64,000 bases of DNA. Source: Koleobacter methoxysyntrophicus (lineage in GTDB: Bacteria; Bacillota; Thermosediminibacteria; Koleobacterales; Koleobacteraceae). Made by a program: the position numbers and the translations under genes. This document shows positions 16,522 to 27,500 of the stretch, piece by piece (position 1 is the stretch's first letter; the number at the start of each line of letters is the position of its first letter). The stretch covers positions 1 to 64,000 of the forward strand of contig NZ_CP059066.1 in the NCBI RefSeq assembly GCF_017301615.1, given 5' to 3'. The notes under the pieces are model-generated. The model worked only from the letters and a program-made list of their open reading frames with translations, was not told the origin of the DNA and did no database searches.

Positions 16522-17922
16522 CTATTTACTATTATCGCCGGGTATAATAACTGTAAAGATTGAACCTTTTTTAGGTCTGCTATTAACTTTTATTTTACCT
16601 CTGTGGAGTTCAACTATCTCCTTGACCAGCGGTAACCCCAATCCGAATCCACCTAATTCCCTGCAGCGGGTTTTATCTATCCTTACAAAAGGTTCAAATA
16701 TATATTCTATATCTTCCATGGGTATGCCTATCCCCGTATCCCTAACCCTTATGATAAGATACCCGGATTTGTTTTTTACAGAAATAAAAACCCGCCCATT
16801 TTGAGGCGTATACTTAATTGCATTGTCCAATAAATTCCATATAACCTGAAATATCTTTTCAGGGTCAAGATATAATTTTCGGTTAACTTTCATTTTCAGA
16901 TTAAGCTCTATATTTTTTTTAGCAGCTAGAGGTTTTAGACGTGTAATTACCTTTTTTATTAGTCTTTCTACATCTACGTCCCTTTTGTTCAGGTTTTTTA
17001 CTTTATCCAATCGTGCTAAATTTAGCAGGTTATCAACTAATCGCGATAAACGGTTTATTTCCGAATTTATATCTTTAAGAAATTCCTTGTACAGTGCAAT
17101 ATCTGATTTTTGGTCATCAATCAATGATTCTACCAGGGCCTTTATTGAACTAAGGGGTGTTCGCAGTTCGTGAGATGCGTTAGCTACAAAACTTTTTTGC
17201 CTTTTGTCATATTTTTCTAATTCTTCCCCCATGGCGTTAAATGCTTGAGCCAGCTGACCTATCTCATCCCTTCCCGTTATATCTACCCTTGTTGAAAGGG
17301 CACCTTTAGCCATCCTTTTAGCAGCTGCCGTAAGGGCATTTATAGGGCCTGTAAGATACCTTGCTACCAGAACGCTGATTAATGTAACAACAGCACCTAT
17401 AAAAACTGATACCAGGAGATACTGCCAGCGCATCGTTTTAATTTCTTTTACAACATTGTTTATTGATGTCGATAAAAATACTGCCCCCTTAACTTCACGG
17501 TATGCTATTACGGGAACGACAATATACATAACCCATCCATCATCTTTAAGATAACGAATCCCTGCTTTACCTTCTCCGTTTAATGCAGCTGTCACCTCAT
17601 TATGCTTAAATATCATCCCTTCAAATTCATTTGTTTCAAAAGAATCCATAATTACCTTTCCATTATAATCTAAAAGAAGGACCCTGGCTCCTATTTGGTC
17701 TCCAAAACCCTTTATTGTCGATTTGGGAGGGGTTTGACCTTTAAAAAAACTCTCCGAAATAATATTTGCCAATATATTCGCCTGACTCAGGTAATTAATC
17801 TTAACATTGTTCAGGTAATAATTGGTAACCGAAGTATTTAAAAAATAGCCTGATAGTGTCATTACGAGTACAATAATCAGGAGATATGTTATTGACAGTT
17901 TCCATCTCAGGTTATTAAACAT
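16522..17922 (-). CDS. Sensor histidine kinase (PhoR/WalK-type)
   Basis: The 466-residue membrane kinase has a first membrane helix near residues 9-30 and an extracellular sensor of about 120 residues (sCache/PAS-like), then a second helix near 155-175, a HAMP linker, the HisKA helix with the phospho-acceptor His in NASHELRTPLSSIKAL, and the ATP-binding domain with N box VIWNLLDNAIKYTP, G1 DTGIGIP and G2 GGFGLGLPLVKEI. The start ATG at 17922 overlaps the regulator's TAA (TAATG), so the pair is translationally coupled. The signal is unknown. The downstream GerMN lipoprotein is probably cotranscribed. Confidence 0.93.
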   Translation of the reverse strand: MFNNLRWKLSITYLLIIVLVMTLSGYFLNTSVTNYYLNNVKINYLSQANILANIISESFFKGQTPPKSTIKGFGDQIGARVLLLDYNGKVIMDSFETNEFEGMIFKHNEVTAALNGEGKAGIRYLKDDGWVMYIVVPVIAYREVKGAVFLSTSINNVVKEIKTMRWQYLLVSVFIGAVVTLISVLVARYLTGPINALTAAAKRMAKGALSTRVDITGRDEIGQLAQAFNAMGEELEKYDKRQKSFVANASHELRTPLSSIKALVESLIDDQKSDIALYKEFLKDINSEINRLSRLVDNLLNLARLDKVKNLNKRDVDVERLIKKVITRLKPLAAKKNIELNLKMKVNRKLYLDPEKIFQVIWNLLDNAIKYTPQNGRVFISVKNKSGYLIIRVRDTGIGIPMEDIEYIFEPFVRIDKTRCRELGGFGLGLPLVKEIVELHRGKIKVNSRPKKGSIFTVIIPGDNSK

Positions 17923-18614
17923 TATACCATCTCCCGACAGTAGTAACCTGCTCCCCATTTGGTTAATATCCAGTAAGGTCGACCGGGATCTTCTTCTAAC
18001 TTTTCCCTGAGCCGCCTGATATGTACATCTACGGTCCTTACATCTCCGAAAAAGTCATAACCCCATACCAGTTCCAGCAGTTTTTCCCTTGAATACACCC
18101 TCCCCGGTGTTTTTGCTAAGATATACAGAATATCGAATTCTTTTGAAGTAAGGTCGATTTCTTTCCCTTTCAGGAAAGCCCTCCTCCCCTTGATATCTAT
18201 TTTAAGCTCTCCTACTTTAAGTAATTTATGGTCATCTTTGTTATAACTCATTCCGGCTCTTCTTAAAAGGGCCTTAATCCTTGCAAGCAGCTCCCTGGTA
18301 TTAAAAGGTTTAGTAAGGTAATCATCGGCTCCTATTTCTATCCCTACTATCCTGTCTATATCTTCTCCTTTAGCTGTAAGCATAATTATCGGAACATTGG
18401 AATAGGTTCTTATCTCTCTACAAACCGTAAATCCATCTTTTTTAGGAAGCATTACATCAAGGATAACGAGGTCTATGCCTCCCTTACGTACGTATTCAAG
18501 CCCCGTTTCTCCATCATAAGCACATTCAACGGAATAGCCTTCCTGTTCCAGACTGTGTTTAAGACCTTTAACCAGAAGAGGCTCATCATCAACAATTAAA
18601 ATTTTCGTCTCCAT
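17922..18614 (-). CDS. OmpR/PhoB-family response regulator
   Basis: The 230-residue regulator has a receiver domain (residues 1-120; acidic pair in DDEP, phospho-acceptor Asp in LVILDVMLPKKDG, Thr in IIMLTAKGED, Lys in DDYLTKPF) and a C-terminal winged-helix DNA-binding domain (about 130-228; DLTSKEFDILYILAKTPG, VDVHIRRLREKLEEDP). It is the first gene of a three-gene unit with the kinase and the GerMN lipoprotein. The upstream 18615-18700 segment is AT-rich and probably holds the promoter. Confidence 0.95.
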   Translation of the reverse strand: METKILIVDDEPLLVKGLKHSLEQEGYSVECAYDGETGLEYVRKGGIDLVILDVMLPKKDGFTVCREIRTYSNVPIIMLTAKGEDIDRIVGIEIGADDYLTKPFNTRELLARIKALLRRAGMSYNKDDHKLLKVGELKIDIKGRRAFLKGKEIDLTSKEFDILYILAKTPGRVYSREKLLELVWGYDFFGDVRTVDVHIRRLREKLEEDPGRPYWILTKWGAGYYCREMV

Positions 18615-18710
18615 CTCCCATCACCGTTCCCCTAGAAAATATAATAAAAATAAATTATTAATAAGAGTATAACATCATTCAATGATTTGATAAAGTGTAG
18701 CAGAAAAGTT

Positions 18711-18737
18711 GAATCCCGGTATCAATTACCAGGATTC
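18711..18737 (-). terminator. Hairpin between the FMN-binding gene and the response regulator
   Basis: An 11-base stem (GAATCCCGGTA / TACCAGGATTC, one G-U or mismatch position) with a TCAAT loop lies 11 bases beyond the stop of the FMN-binding protein gene. A short T-rich stretch follows on both strands. Confidence 0.65.
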
Positions 18738-18747
18738 ATTTTGTTTA

Positions 18748-19278
18748 TCAACGCAACCCGTTCGTTATCGAACCCAGTTTTTTGGCTGCAAACCGAATAC
18801 CACTTGTTATTGAACTCGATGATATAGTTGCCCCTGAAATTCCATCAATGTCCTCTCCCAATATAAAAGGGTCATCAACTTTTTTGCCTTTAAACTGCCC
18901 GATAAAGAAATCTTCTGTTATTCTCGCTCCTAAACCCGGGGTTTCCAGGTGATTAAGGATTTTTACACCTGTTACCTTCCCCGAAGTATCCACACCCAAA
19001 ACAAAATTTATATCTCCGTTAAAGCCACCTTGGATAAAGGAACCTGCCACTCCTAATTCCTGGCCGTCTTTAATTGCCCTGTAATAGGTGGTTTCCCCTT
19101 CTTTTATTTCTTCAAATTCCTCGCTTTCCGGAAAGAGCTCTTTTAATGCACTGTAAAATTTTTCTTCCTGATTGGCCAGAATTCTAGGATAGACGGCATC
19201 AAAGGTAAAAGCAAGGACCAAGCCGGAAATCATACTCACGATCACCAGAGTAATAATCATTCTGCCTATGCTGTTCAA
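18748..19278 (-). CDS. Membrane-anchored FMN-binding protein (RnfG/NqrC-like)
   Basis: This 176-residue protein has one N-terminal membrane helix (about residues 7-27) and an extracytoplasmic FMN-binding domain. The flavinylation-type motif SGATISSSSIT sits near residue 148, where family members bind FMN covalently through a Thr; GLGARITEDFF precedes it. It resembles RnfG but stands alone, without the other rnf genes or an ApbE flavin transferase in this window. It probably carries electrons outside the membrane; the partner is unknown. Confidence 0.85.
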   Translation of the reverse strand: MNSIGRMIITLVIVSMISGLVLAFTFDAVYPRILANQEEKFYSALKELFPESEEFEEIKEGETTYYRAIKDGQELGVAGSFIQGGFNGDINFVLGVDTSGKVTGVKILNHLETPGLGARITEDFFIGQFKGKKVDDPFILGEDIDGISGATISSSSITSGIRFAAKKLGSITNGLR

Positions 19279-19380
19279 ATCGATCCCTCCTAAGATATTG
19301 TTACATTTTTAACCGCTTCTTTAATAGTGCACTGAAACATTAAAAAGGCCCCAGGCTTGATAATTTGAATATAAATGCTG

Positions 19381-20265
19381 CTATGATTCAACAAATACCC
19401 TGACTCTTCCGGGTATTACCTTTATATCCAGCGGCAATAATGGACCTAATTCTCCATCCACATCCGTTTCAACGGCTTCATCAGAAGAAATGGTAAACTT
19501 TTCACCCTTAAAATATATTACATTCGGGTCACTTAAATGTTCATTTTTTAATACTTTAAAAGAAAGGTTAAGAAATTCTGGAATACTGCATGCTTTTATG
19601 GCCAGCACATCAAGCTGGCCGTCATCGAGCCCGGCCTTTGGAGCTAGTTTATTAAACCCTCCGGCAGAAGAAGAATTTAGGACAAGTAAAAGATATACCT
19701 TTTCCTCAAATACACGGCAGCCGTCTTCAATCCTTATCTTTATAGGTCTGACTCTGGGTAACCCTTCAATCCCTTTTAAATAATAGGCAAGTTTACCTAA
19801 AATATGTTTAAGGGTAGTATCGGTTTTATGGGCTACATCTGTCAAAAATCCGGCACTTACTACATTTATAAAATAGCTGTCATTCACCCTCCCTACATCA
19901 ATACTCCTGGTTTTCCCGCCGGTTATAATATCACAGCAGCCTTTTACATTCTTTGGGATATTTAAATATCCTGCAAAATCATTAACCGTACCCCATGGAA
20001 ACAGACCAAGGGGAATGTTCAGGTTATATTTCAACATAAAATTAACCACATTACTGACCGTTCCGTCCCCTCCGGCTGCAATAATGCAGTGATAATCATC
20101 CCTTTTTAATTCTCCCATGGCGGGGTTCAGGTCACCTTTCATAAAGGTCCTGTGGGGGACAATATAAAATCCCTTTTGTTTAAACCTGTCTATTATTTCG
20201 TCGAGATAGTTAGTAATAGATCCATCTCCGGAGCTCGGATTATAAATGAACATTATTTTCTTCAT
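19381..20265 (-). CDS. Diacylglycerol-kinase-family lipid kinase (YegS/DgkB-like)
   Basis: The 294-residue protein has the family's nucleotide-binding motif AAGGDGTVSNVVN (GGDGT), an N-terminal IYNPSSG loop, GLFPWGTVNDFAGYL, and a C-terminal beta-sandwich with DGQLDVLAI and TDVDGELGP. Members phosphorylate diacylglycerol or related lipids on the cytoplasmic side of the membrane. Start choice is uncertain: a TTG at 20286 or the ATG at 20265; GGAGG lies between them, about 14 bases before the ATG. Confidence 0.88.
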   Translation of the reverse strand: MKKIMFIYNPSSGDGSITNYLDEIIDRFKQKGFYIVPHRTFMKGDLNPAMGELKRDDYHCIIAAGGDGTVSNVVNFMLKYNLNIPLGLFPWGTVNDFAGYLNIPKNVKGCCDIITGGKTRSIDVGRVNDSYFINVVSAGFLTDVAHKTDTTLKHILGKLAYYLKGIEGLPRVRPIKIRIEDGCRVFEEKVYLLLVLNSSSAGGFNKLAPKAGLDDGQLDVLAIKACSIPEFLNLSFKVLKNEHLSDPNVIYFKGEKFTISSDEAVETDVDGELGPLLPLDIKVIPGRVRVFVES

Positions 20266-20501
20266 TTTTTTCTGTTTAACCTCCAAGATTATAACAATTG
20301 AACTCTTAATTTTTATTCTATAAAAAAGGTAATTTCCCTTCTTTTATTTTTAATTGCCCAGAAAACCTGAATGCTTGTCTTCAGAATGAATGGCTGATAT
20401 AATTAAATTTGCCTGGTCAACACTCATCCGAGCGCCAAAACGGCTGGTGTATTTAAAACCTTAAGGTTGTTTTAAAATTTTATCTTTCAAAAGAAAGGAG
20501 T

Positions 20502-20936
20502 ATGATTTTGATTCATTATTTCAACTATCTATTCATAGCCTTAGGAGGAGCTTTAGGTGCAGTAAGCAGATACTTGCTGTCAACATGGATCTATAATAGA
20601 AATCTCCAAGTATTACCTTATGGCACCCTTGTAGTCAATATACTGGGGTGCTTTCTCCTGGGTGTTTTTAATACGCTGGCTGTAGAAAATAATGTTATTC
20701 CTCCTCATATCAGAATGATGATAAGTATAGGCTTTTTGGGTTCTTTTACAACCTTTTCTACATTTAGTCTGGAAACCTTTAATATTATAAAAGAAAATAA
20801 TCTCCCCGTTGCCTTTATTAATATCGGATTAAGTGTGTTTTTAGGGCTGCTCGCTATATGGATGGGAACGGTTCTGGCTAATTTTTTTAGCAGCTTAAGA
20901 GAAAGGGGGGATGAAATTGGTGAAGATTACCGGTAG
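20502..20936 (+). CDS. crcB: Fluoride channel CrcB/FluC
   Basis: The 144-residue membrane protein has four helices and the diagnostic segments GGALGAVSRYLLS, GTLVVNILGCFLLG (the conserved Asn) and GFLGSFTTFSTFSLE (the phenylalanine box). It works as a dual-topology dimer that expels fluoride. AAAGGAG precedes the ATG. The DUF190 gene overlaps its end by 26 bases, a frequent pairing. I looked upstream for a fluoride riboswitch and did not find a convincing one. Confidence 0.93.
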   Translation: MILIHYFNYLFIALGGALGAVSRYLLSTWIYNRNLQVLPYGTLVVNILGCFLLGVFNTLAVENNVIPPHIRMMISIGFLGSFTTFSTFSLETFNIIKENNLPVAFINIGLSVFLGLLAIWMGTVLANFFSSLRERGDEIGEDYR

Positions 20937-21261
20937 AGCCCGCAGATTGAGGATTTATATAGGGGAAAGTGATCATTATAAAGGGATGCCGCTGTACCAC
21001 GCTATCGTTTTAAAGGCCAAAGAGTTGGGATTAGCAGGAGCTTCTGTATTTAGAGGTATTGAAGGGTTTGGAGCAAACAGCAGGATTCATAGTGCCCGTA
21101 TTTTAGCTATTTCCAATGATCTGCCTGTACTGGTGGATATTGTTGATAGTGTTGAATATATCGAAAAGATCTTGCCTTTTTTAGATGAGATAGTAAAAGA
21201 AGGCCTTATTACTATCGAAGATATAGAAATAATTAAATATGCTAACAATAAAAATGAATAA
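20911..21261 (+). CDS. DUF190 family protein
   Basis: The 116-residue protein has the ferredoxin-like fold pattern of DUF190: LRIYIGESDHYKGMPLYHAIV, LAGASVFRGIEGFGANS and LPVLVDIVDS. DUF190 proteins are commonly encoded next to or fused with CrcB, so a role in fluoride export or its control is likely, but it is not established. AGAAAGGGGGG lies just upstream, inside the end of crcB. A terminator follows about 40 bases after the stop. Confidence 0.88.
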   Translation: MKLVKITGRARRLRIYIGESDHYKGMPLYHAIVLKAKELGLAGASVFRGIEGFGANSRIHSARILAISNDLPVLVDIVDSVEYIEKILPFLDEIVKEGLITIEDIEIIKYANNKNE

Positions 21262-21301
21262 CTATCCTATTGACGCTTACATTATCTTAACCTTAAATCT
21301 C

Positions 21302-21323
21302 GCCCTTTTAAGGGCATTTTTTG
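21302..21323 (+). terminator. Terminator after the crcB-DUF190 operon
   Basis: GCCCTTTTAAGGGC is a self-complementary stem followed by ATTTTTTG. Beyond it, to 21575, the sequence is AT-rich with no further gene visible. Confidence 0.8.
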
Positions 21324-21575
21324 TTTTGTCTATTTAGTTTGTCTATTTACACAAAGTTGACATTCAATTTTTTCAAACACTAAATATGTATAATTATCTC
21401 ATATTCCTCAAAATATAATTACAAACCGTTTCTTTTTTCATCCCCTTTCCCTTTAATTTTACCCTTTTGCCATTATGTTGTTTCCAATCTTTGCATGTAT
21501 GTTGAATTAGAAAATAGTGAATAATTTTATTATAAAAACACCGGAATGTTTTTCACACAAAGGGGTAGAAAGACC

Positions 21576-24500
21576 GTGCTTAATATAGAAGAATTAAAAA
21601 GATACGCTAAAAATATTGCTCAAAACCATAGGGTTTTAAAGAGGAAAAAATCCTCCCGACAGTTACTTATACAGGTAGAAAAGAATTATCAACAGCTAAT
21701 CAGGGCTTACAGGAGGATTAATGAAGATGTTAAGGTTAAAAAATACATAGAACCGGCAGCAGAATGGCTCCTCGATAACTTCCATATTATAGCCGAGCAT
21801 GTAAAGGAAATAAATTACAATCTACGCTATAAATATTGCGGAAGGCTTCCCTCACTGGAGTCTGGTCCATTTAAAGGATTACCCAGGGTTTATGCAATCG
21901 CCTCTGAAATGGTTTCAAATACTGATGGCCGGTTAGATGAGGAAATAATTACCCTTTTTATTAAGGAATATCAATCTGAAATCCCGCTGACCATTGCCGA
22001 GCTGTGGGCTATTCCTTTTATGTTAAGGATCGCATTAATTAAAAGAATACGGGAAATTACCGCATATATCACCGAGGCGCAATATCAGAGGGAAAAAGCA
22101 GAAAAGTGGGCAAAACGACTGTCAACAGCGCTAGCGGAGTCATCGGGGTACCTTCAAAGGGTAATTAGGGAACACGATAGTACAATAGATGTAATGACTC
22201 CTCCCTATGCAGAGCATTTACTGCAGCATCTGCGCGACTACGGTCCCGAAACCGCCCCTATTATCCGCTGGATAGACGGAAAATTAGCCCTTCAGGGCAC
22301 TACTGCTGATGAAATCATTCAGCGAGAACACCAGCTGCAGGCCGCTTATCAGGTTTCTATGGGGAATGCCATAACCAGTCTGAGGTTTCTGTCGGGCCTC
22401 AAATGGGAAGAAATATTTGAAGAACTGAGCCTCGTTGAACAGATCCTGAACCGAGACCCTGATGGTATCTATTCGTCCATGGAATTTTCCTCAAGGGACT
22501 ATTATCGCCACCAGGTAGAGAAGATATCCGTATATTCGGGAACTGATGAACTGTCTGTCGCCCGGAAAGCCATTGAATGTGCTGTTGAAGCCATCAGGAA
22601 TCCAGATTCAAAGAAGCGTTTTACCCATGTGGGCTACTATCTAATCGGTAAAGGTCAAAGGTTTCTAGAAGAAAAGCTTGGATTCCGGGAAAAAGGCTTA
22701 CGAAAATGGAGGCGCTGGTTAGAAGGACATCCAACGCTTTTTTATCTTGGGTCTATTGGCATAATTGTTCTGGGGGCAATGACCCTTTTCTTATATCTCG
22801 TTTATATTTCCGGCAGACACCCTTCTGTTTTGTCAATGGTACTAGCAGCCATCGCAGCATTTATACCTATAAAGAGCCTCTCCATCGGGCTAGTAAACTG
22901 GTTGATTACCCATATTTATCCTCCTCATCATCTTCCGAAACTGGAATTCAAGAAAGACATACCGGAAGAATATCGTACCATGGTAATCATACCTGCTCTA
23001 TTGACGGGTAAAAAACAGGTTATCGAGCTGATAGAACAGATGGAAGTATTTTATCTTGCCAATCAGCAAAAAAACCTGTACTTTGCCCTGGTTGGAGATT
23101 TTAAGGATGCCGATAACCAGGAAATTCCGGGGGATAAGGAAATTTTAGATGCGGCCAAAAACCGTATTAAAGAGCTGAATAAACTCTACGGCCGGGAAAA
23201 CGGAGACCTCTTTTTCTTCTTTCACCGTCACCGCCGGTGGAATCCCGTTCAGGGGACATGGATGGGGTGGGAAAGAAAGAGAGGGGCCATACTTGAATTT
23301 AATCGATTACTTAGGGGTGCTGAAGATACAAGTTATACTACTCAAGTTGGCGATTTGTCAATCCTCCCATCTATAAAATTTATTATTACGCTGGATGCAG
23401 ATACCCAATTACCCAGAGATACTGCAAAACGGCTCATTGGGGCAATGGCTCATCCCCTCAATCGCCCCGTTTTAGATGAATCTCTGAGCAGGGTCATAGA
23501 AGGATACGGCCTCTTGCAGCCGAGGATCAGGGTATCAGCGGACAGTGCCAACCGCTCCTTTTTTTCTTTTATCTTTTCCGGTCAGTCCTGGGCTGACCCT
23601 TATACCACAGCAGTTTCTGATGTCTATCAGGACCTCTTTTATGAAGGTATCTTTACCGGTAAAGGGATTTATGACATAGATGTCTTTAATAAGGTACTGC
23701 AAAAAGCCTTTCCCGAAAACTCCATTTTAAGCCATGACTTACTGGAAGGGGCTTATATAAGGACAGGCCTGGTTACAGATATCGAACTGGTAGACGGTTA
23801 CCCTTCCAATTATATAGCACATTCTATGCGATTGCACAGATGGGTGCGCGGGGATTGGCAGCTCATACCATGGCTGCTTCCTTTTATAAAGGACGCTCGA
23901 AAAAAAAGGATTCGAAACCCATTAACTCTAATAACAAAATGGAAAATAGTCGACAATCTGAGGCGAAGCCTGCTGCCGCCAGCCCTGTTGATTACTTTAA
24001 TCTGCGGCACAACGGTGTTGCCCGGTTCAACTCTTTTATGGGGAGGGTTGGCAGTTTTAACCCTGGCTTTTCCCTTTATCTCTGATCTGGCAGGTGCTTT
24101 TTTGCGGTATAAACAAATCTATACAGTAAAGAGGCTTTTTGACATTTTCCTCGATGTCAGGTATTCAATATGGCAGTTTCTGCTTTCCATAATTTTCCTG
24201 GCCTATCAATCCTACCTGATGATAGATGCAATTGCCCGCACCCTGGTAAGGGTTATTTTCACCAGAAAAAATATGCTGGAATGGGTAACCGCTGCCGATG
24301 CTGAAAAAAGATCAAAAGAGGATATAGGTTACTTTTTGTCTAAAATGTGGCCGTGTGCTGCAATTGCTCTATTTTCGCTGATATTCAGCATCATTTTTAA
24401 TCCTGCAGTATGGCCTCTAATGCTGTTTCTTTCTTCCGTATGGGCTTCGGCTCCCTGGGTTGCCCATAAAATCAGTAAACCCATTTATAAAAAGATAAAA

Positions 24501-27500
24501 CCGTTATCAGAAGAACAGGTAGAAACACTCCGGCGTATAGCTCGAAAAACCTGGAGATATTTTGAAGAATTTATAGGCCCAAAGGATAACTGGCTTCCTC
24601 CTGATAATTACCAACAGGATCCCCCTATAGGGGTATCCCACAGAACATCACCCACAAATATAGGGTTAGCTTTGATATCTACCCTGGCTGCCAGAGACCT
24701 GGGATATATAGGAGGCCTGGAAACCATCGAACGGCTGGAATATACTATTTCAAGCATGACCAAATTAAAGAGATGGAACGGTCATTTTTACAACTGGTAC
24801 AATACCATTACCCTGGCTCCTTTACATCCTTTATATGTATCCTCGGTAGACAGCGGAAATCTTGCAGTCTATTTGATTACCCTTAAACAGGGGATTGAAG
24901 AGCTACTTAAAAAACCGCTGGTAGGCAGTGAGATGCTGCTCGGCCTGAGGGATACCTTAATGCTGGTTGATGATGCCATCGATAACATCCAGGCCGATAG
25001 TGAAAATATCACACTAACGGAATGGAAAACGATTCTCGACAACTTAAAGGGTAAAAGGGCAGATATTGATAATTACATTTGTTCTTACGAAAAAGAGATA
25101 GAAGAATTCTTTCCATGGACAAATTTACTTGAGAAAATCCCTGAATTTTTAGCAACCGGAAAAATAACTGAAAGGCTAGCCGAACTTTTAGATAAACTAA
25201 ACCGCCCTGTTTCACCGATGGCTTTTTTGGAGGATTACAGCAGTATTGCCAACAGCCTTTTTGAAATCAGGGTATCCCTTTATCGGGAATTCAAACACCA
25301 TTCCCGGTACCGGGAGGAGGCAGAAGCATGGTTTGAAGAGTTAAAATTAAACCTGGACAGGTCCTTTATTTCAATTAAGAAATTCGTCCATCGGTGCAGG
25401 GCCCTGAATGAAAAGATTGAAGCCATAGTCAGAGATATGAATTTCAGGGTCCTGTATGATGAAAAGAAAGACCTGTTTTCCATAGGTTACAATGTAGAAG
25501 AAGGAAAATTGACCAATTCCTACTATGACTTACTGGCTTCTGAAGCAAGGCAAACCAGTTTTATTGCCATAGCTAAAGGAGAAGTGCCTCAAAGACACTG
25601 GTTCAAGCTGGGGCGACCTCTTACTATGGTAGACGGCTCAAGAACGTTGCTGTCCTGGACCGGCACTATGTTTGAATACCTGATGCCCTTACTTATTATG
25701 AAAAACTATGAACACACGCTGCTTTCGGAAACCTACCGCGCTGTTGTCAGGGCTCAAAAAGAATATGGGAAGGTCAGGCGGTTACCGTGGGGTATGTCGG
25801 AATCCGGTTATTATGCCTTTGACCTCCAGAAAAACTATCAATACAAAGCCTTTGGTGTGCCGGGCCTTGGATTAAAAAGGGGGCTAGCCAATGATATAGT
25901 AGTGTCGCCATATGCCACTTTACTTGCCCTGCCCATTGACCCCGTTTCATCCATGAAAAACATTGAAATGCTAATAGATGACGGCTTGGAAGGCCCTTAC
26001 GGGTTCTATGAGGCCATCGATTATACACCCGAGCGCCTTCCGCAAAAGAAAAAAGGCTTGATAGTAAAAAGTTTTATGGTGCACCACCACGGAATGAGTC
26101 TGCTGGCCCTGGATAACTACTTAAATAACAATATTATGCAGAAACGTTTCCATGCAGTTCCTGCTGTCAAAGCTACAGAACTGCTGCTAGAGGAGCGGAT
26201 GCCCAAAAAAGAGATCTTTATCAAGGAATATGAAAGAAAAGAAGGAATACGTGATTTAGAAAGAAAAAAACTGCACGATATCAGGATAAAAAGGAAGTTT
26301 GCTACAGCAAACACCACAATCCCGGAAACCCATCTGCTGTCAAACGGTACCTACACGGTTATATTAACCAACAGCGGCGGGGGGTTCAGTCACAGTCAAG
26401 GAATAGCCGTTAATCGCTGGAGGGAAGACCCTACCCGCGACAGCTGGGGGATGTATTTTTACATTCAGAATTTAAACTCCAATACCTTTTGGTCCGCAAC
26501 TTACCAACCGTGCAGCAAAATACCGGAAGATTATCAGGTTACCTTTGAGCCTGATAGGGCAGTATTTTTGAGAAAGGACGGTAATATACAAACCCGAACG
26601 GAAGTGGCTGTCTCTCCTGAACATAACGTCGAAATCCGAAGGATTTCTCTGACCAATCACAGTAAACACGGACGGGTATTAGAAGTTACCAGCTACTTCG
26701 AAACAGTAATAGCACCTCCGGCAGAAGACCTGGCCCATCCCGCCTTCAGCAACTTATTTGTGGAGACAGAGTTTTTTCCGGAATACAATACCTTACTGGC
26801 AACACGGCGGCCCAAGAATAAAAAGCAGAAACCTATATGGCTCATTCATACCCTCGTTTTAGAAGGTAACGGAATAGGTAATATCCAGTACGAAACGGAC
26901 AGGCTGCGGTTTATAGGAAGGGGAAGGGATCTAACCTGTCCTCGTGCCATGGAACCTGAACACCCGCTTTCCAATACGGTTGGTGCTGTATTAGACCCGA
27001 TTATGTCCCTAAGAAAAAGGGTAAAAATCGGTCCCGGTGAAACAGCGAGAATTTCCTTTATAACAGCAACGGCCGACTCCCGGGAGGAAGCCGTTGCTCT
27101 GGCTAAAGAATACCAGAGTCATTCTGTCATTACAAGAACCTTTGAGTTAGCCTGGACCCACAGCCAGATAGAAATGAACTACCTCAATATCTCTTCTGAA
27201 CAGGTTAATCTATTTCAAAAAATGGCATCTCACATAATATTCCCCGGTCCGACCCGCAGATTCCGCGAAAATGAAATAAAGAATAACCGTAAAGGTCAAT
27301 CAGGGCTGTGGGGTTACGGAATATCGGGTGATAATCCTATTGTCTTGGTCCAAATCAGTAAGCTCGACCACATGAAAATGGTCAGGCAGATATTAACTGC
27401 ACATGAATACTGGCGGTTTAAAGGCCTGAATGTGGATCTCGTTCTGTTAAATGAATACGGAAACAGCTATGAACAACCCATTCAGGACAGGATACGGGAT

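Noticed and set aside
20390-20500. Possible fluoride riboswitch before crcB
   Set aside because: The crcB motif's conserved pseudoknot pieces (GGnGAUG...AACCGCC...GCUGAUG) are not present in order; only GGCTGAT and a small AACCTTAAGGTT palindrome are seen.
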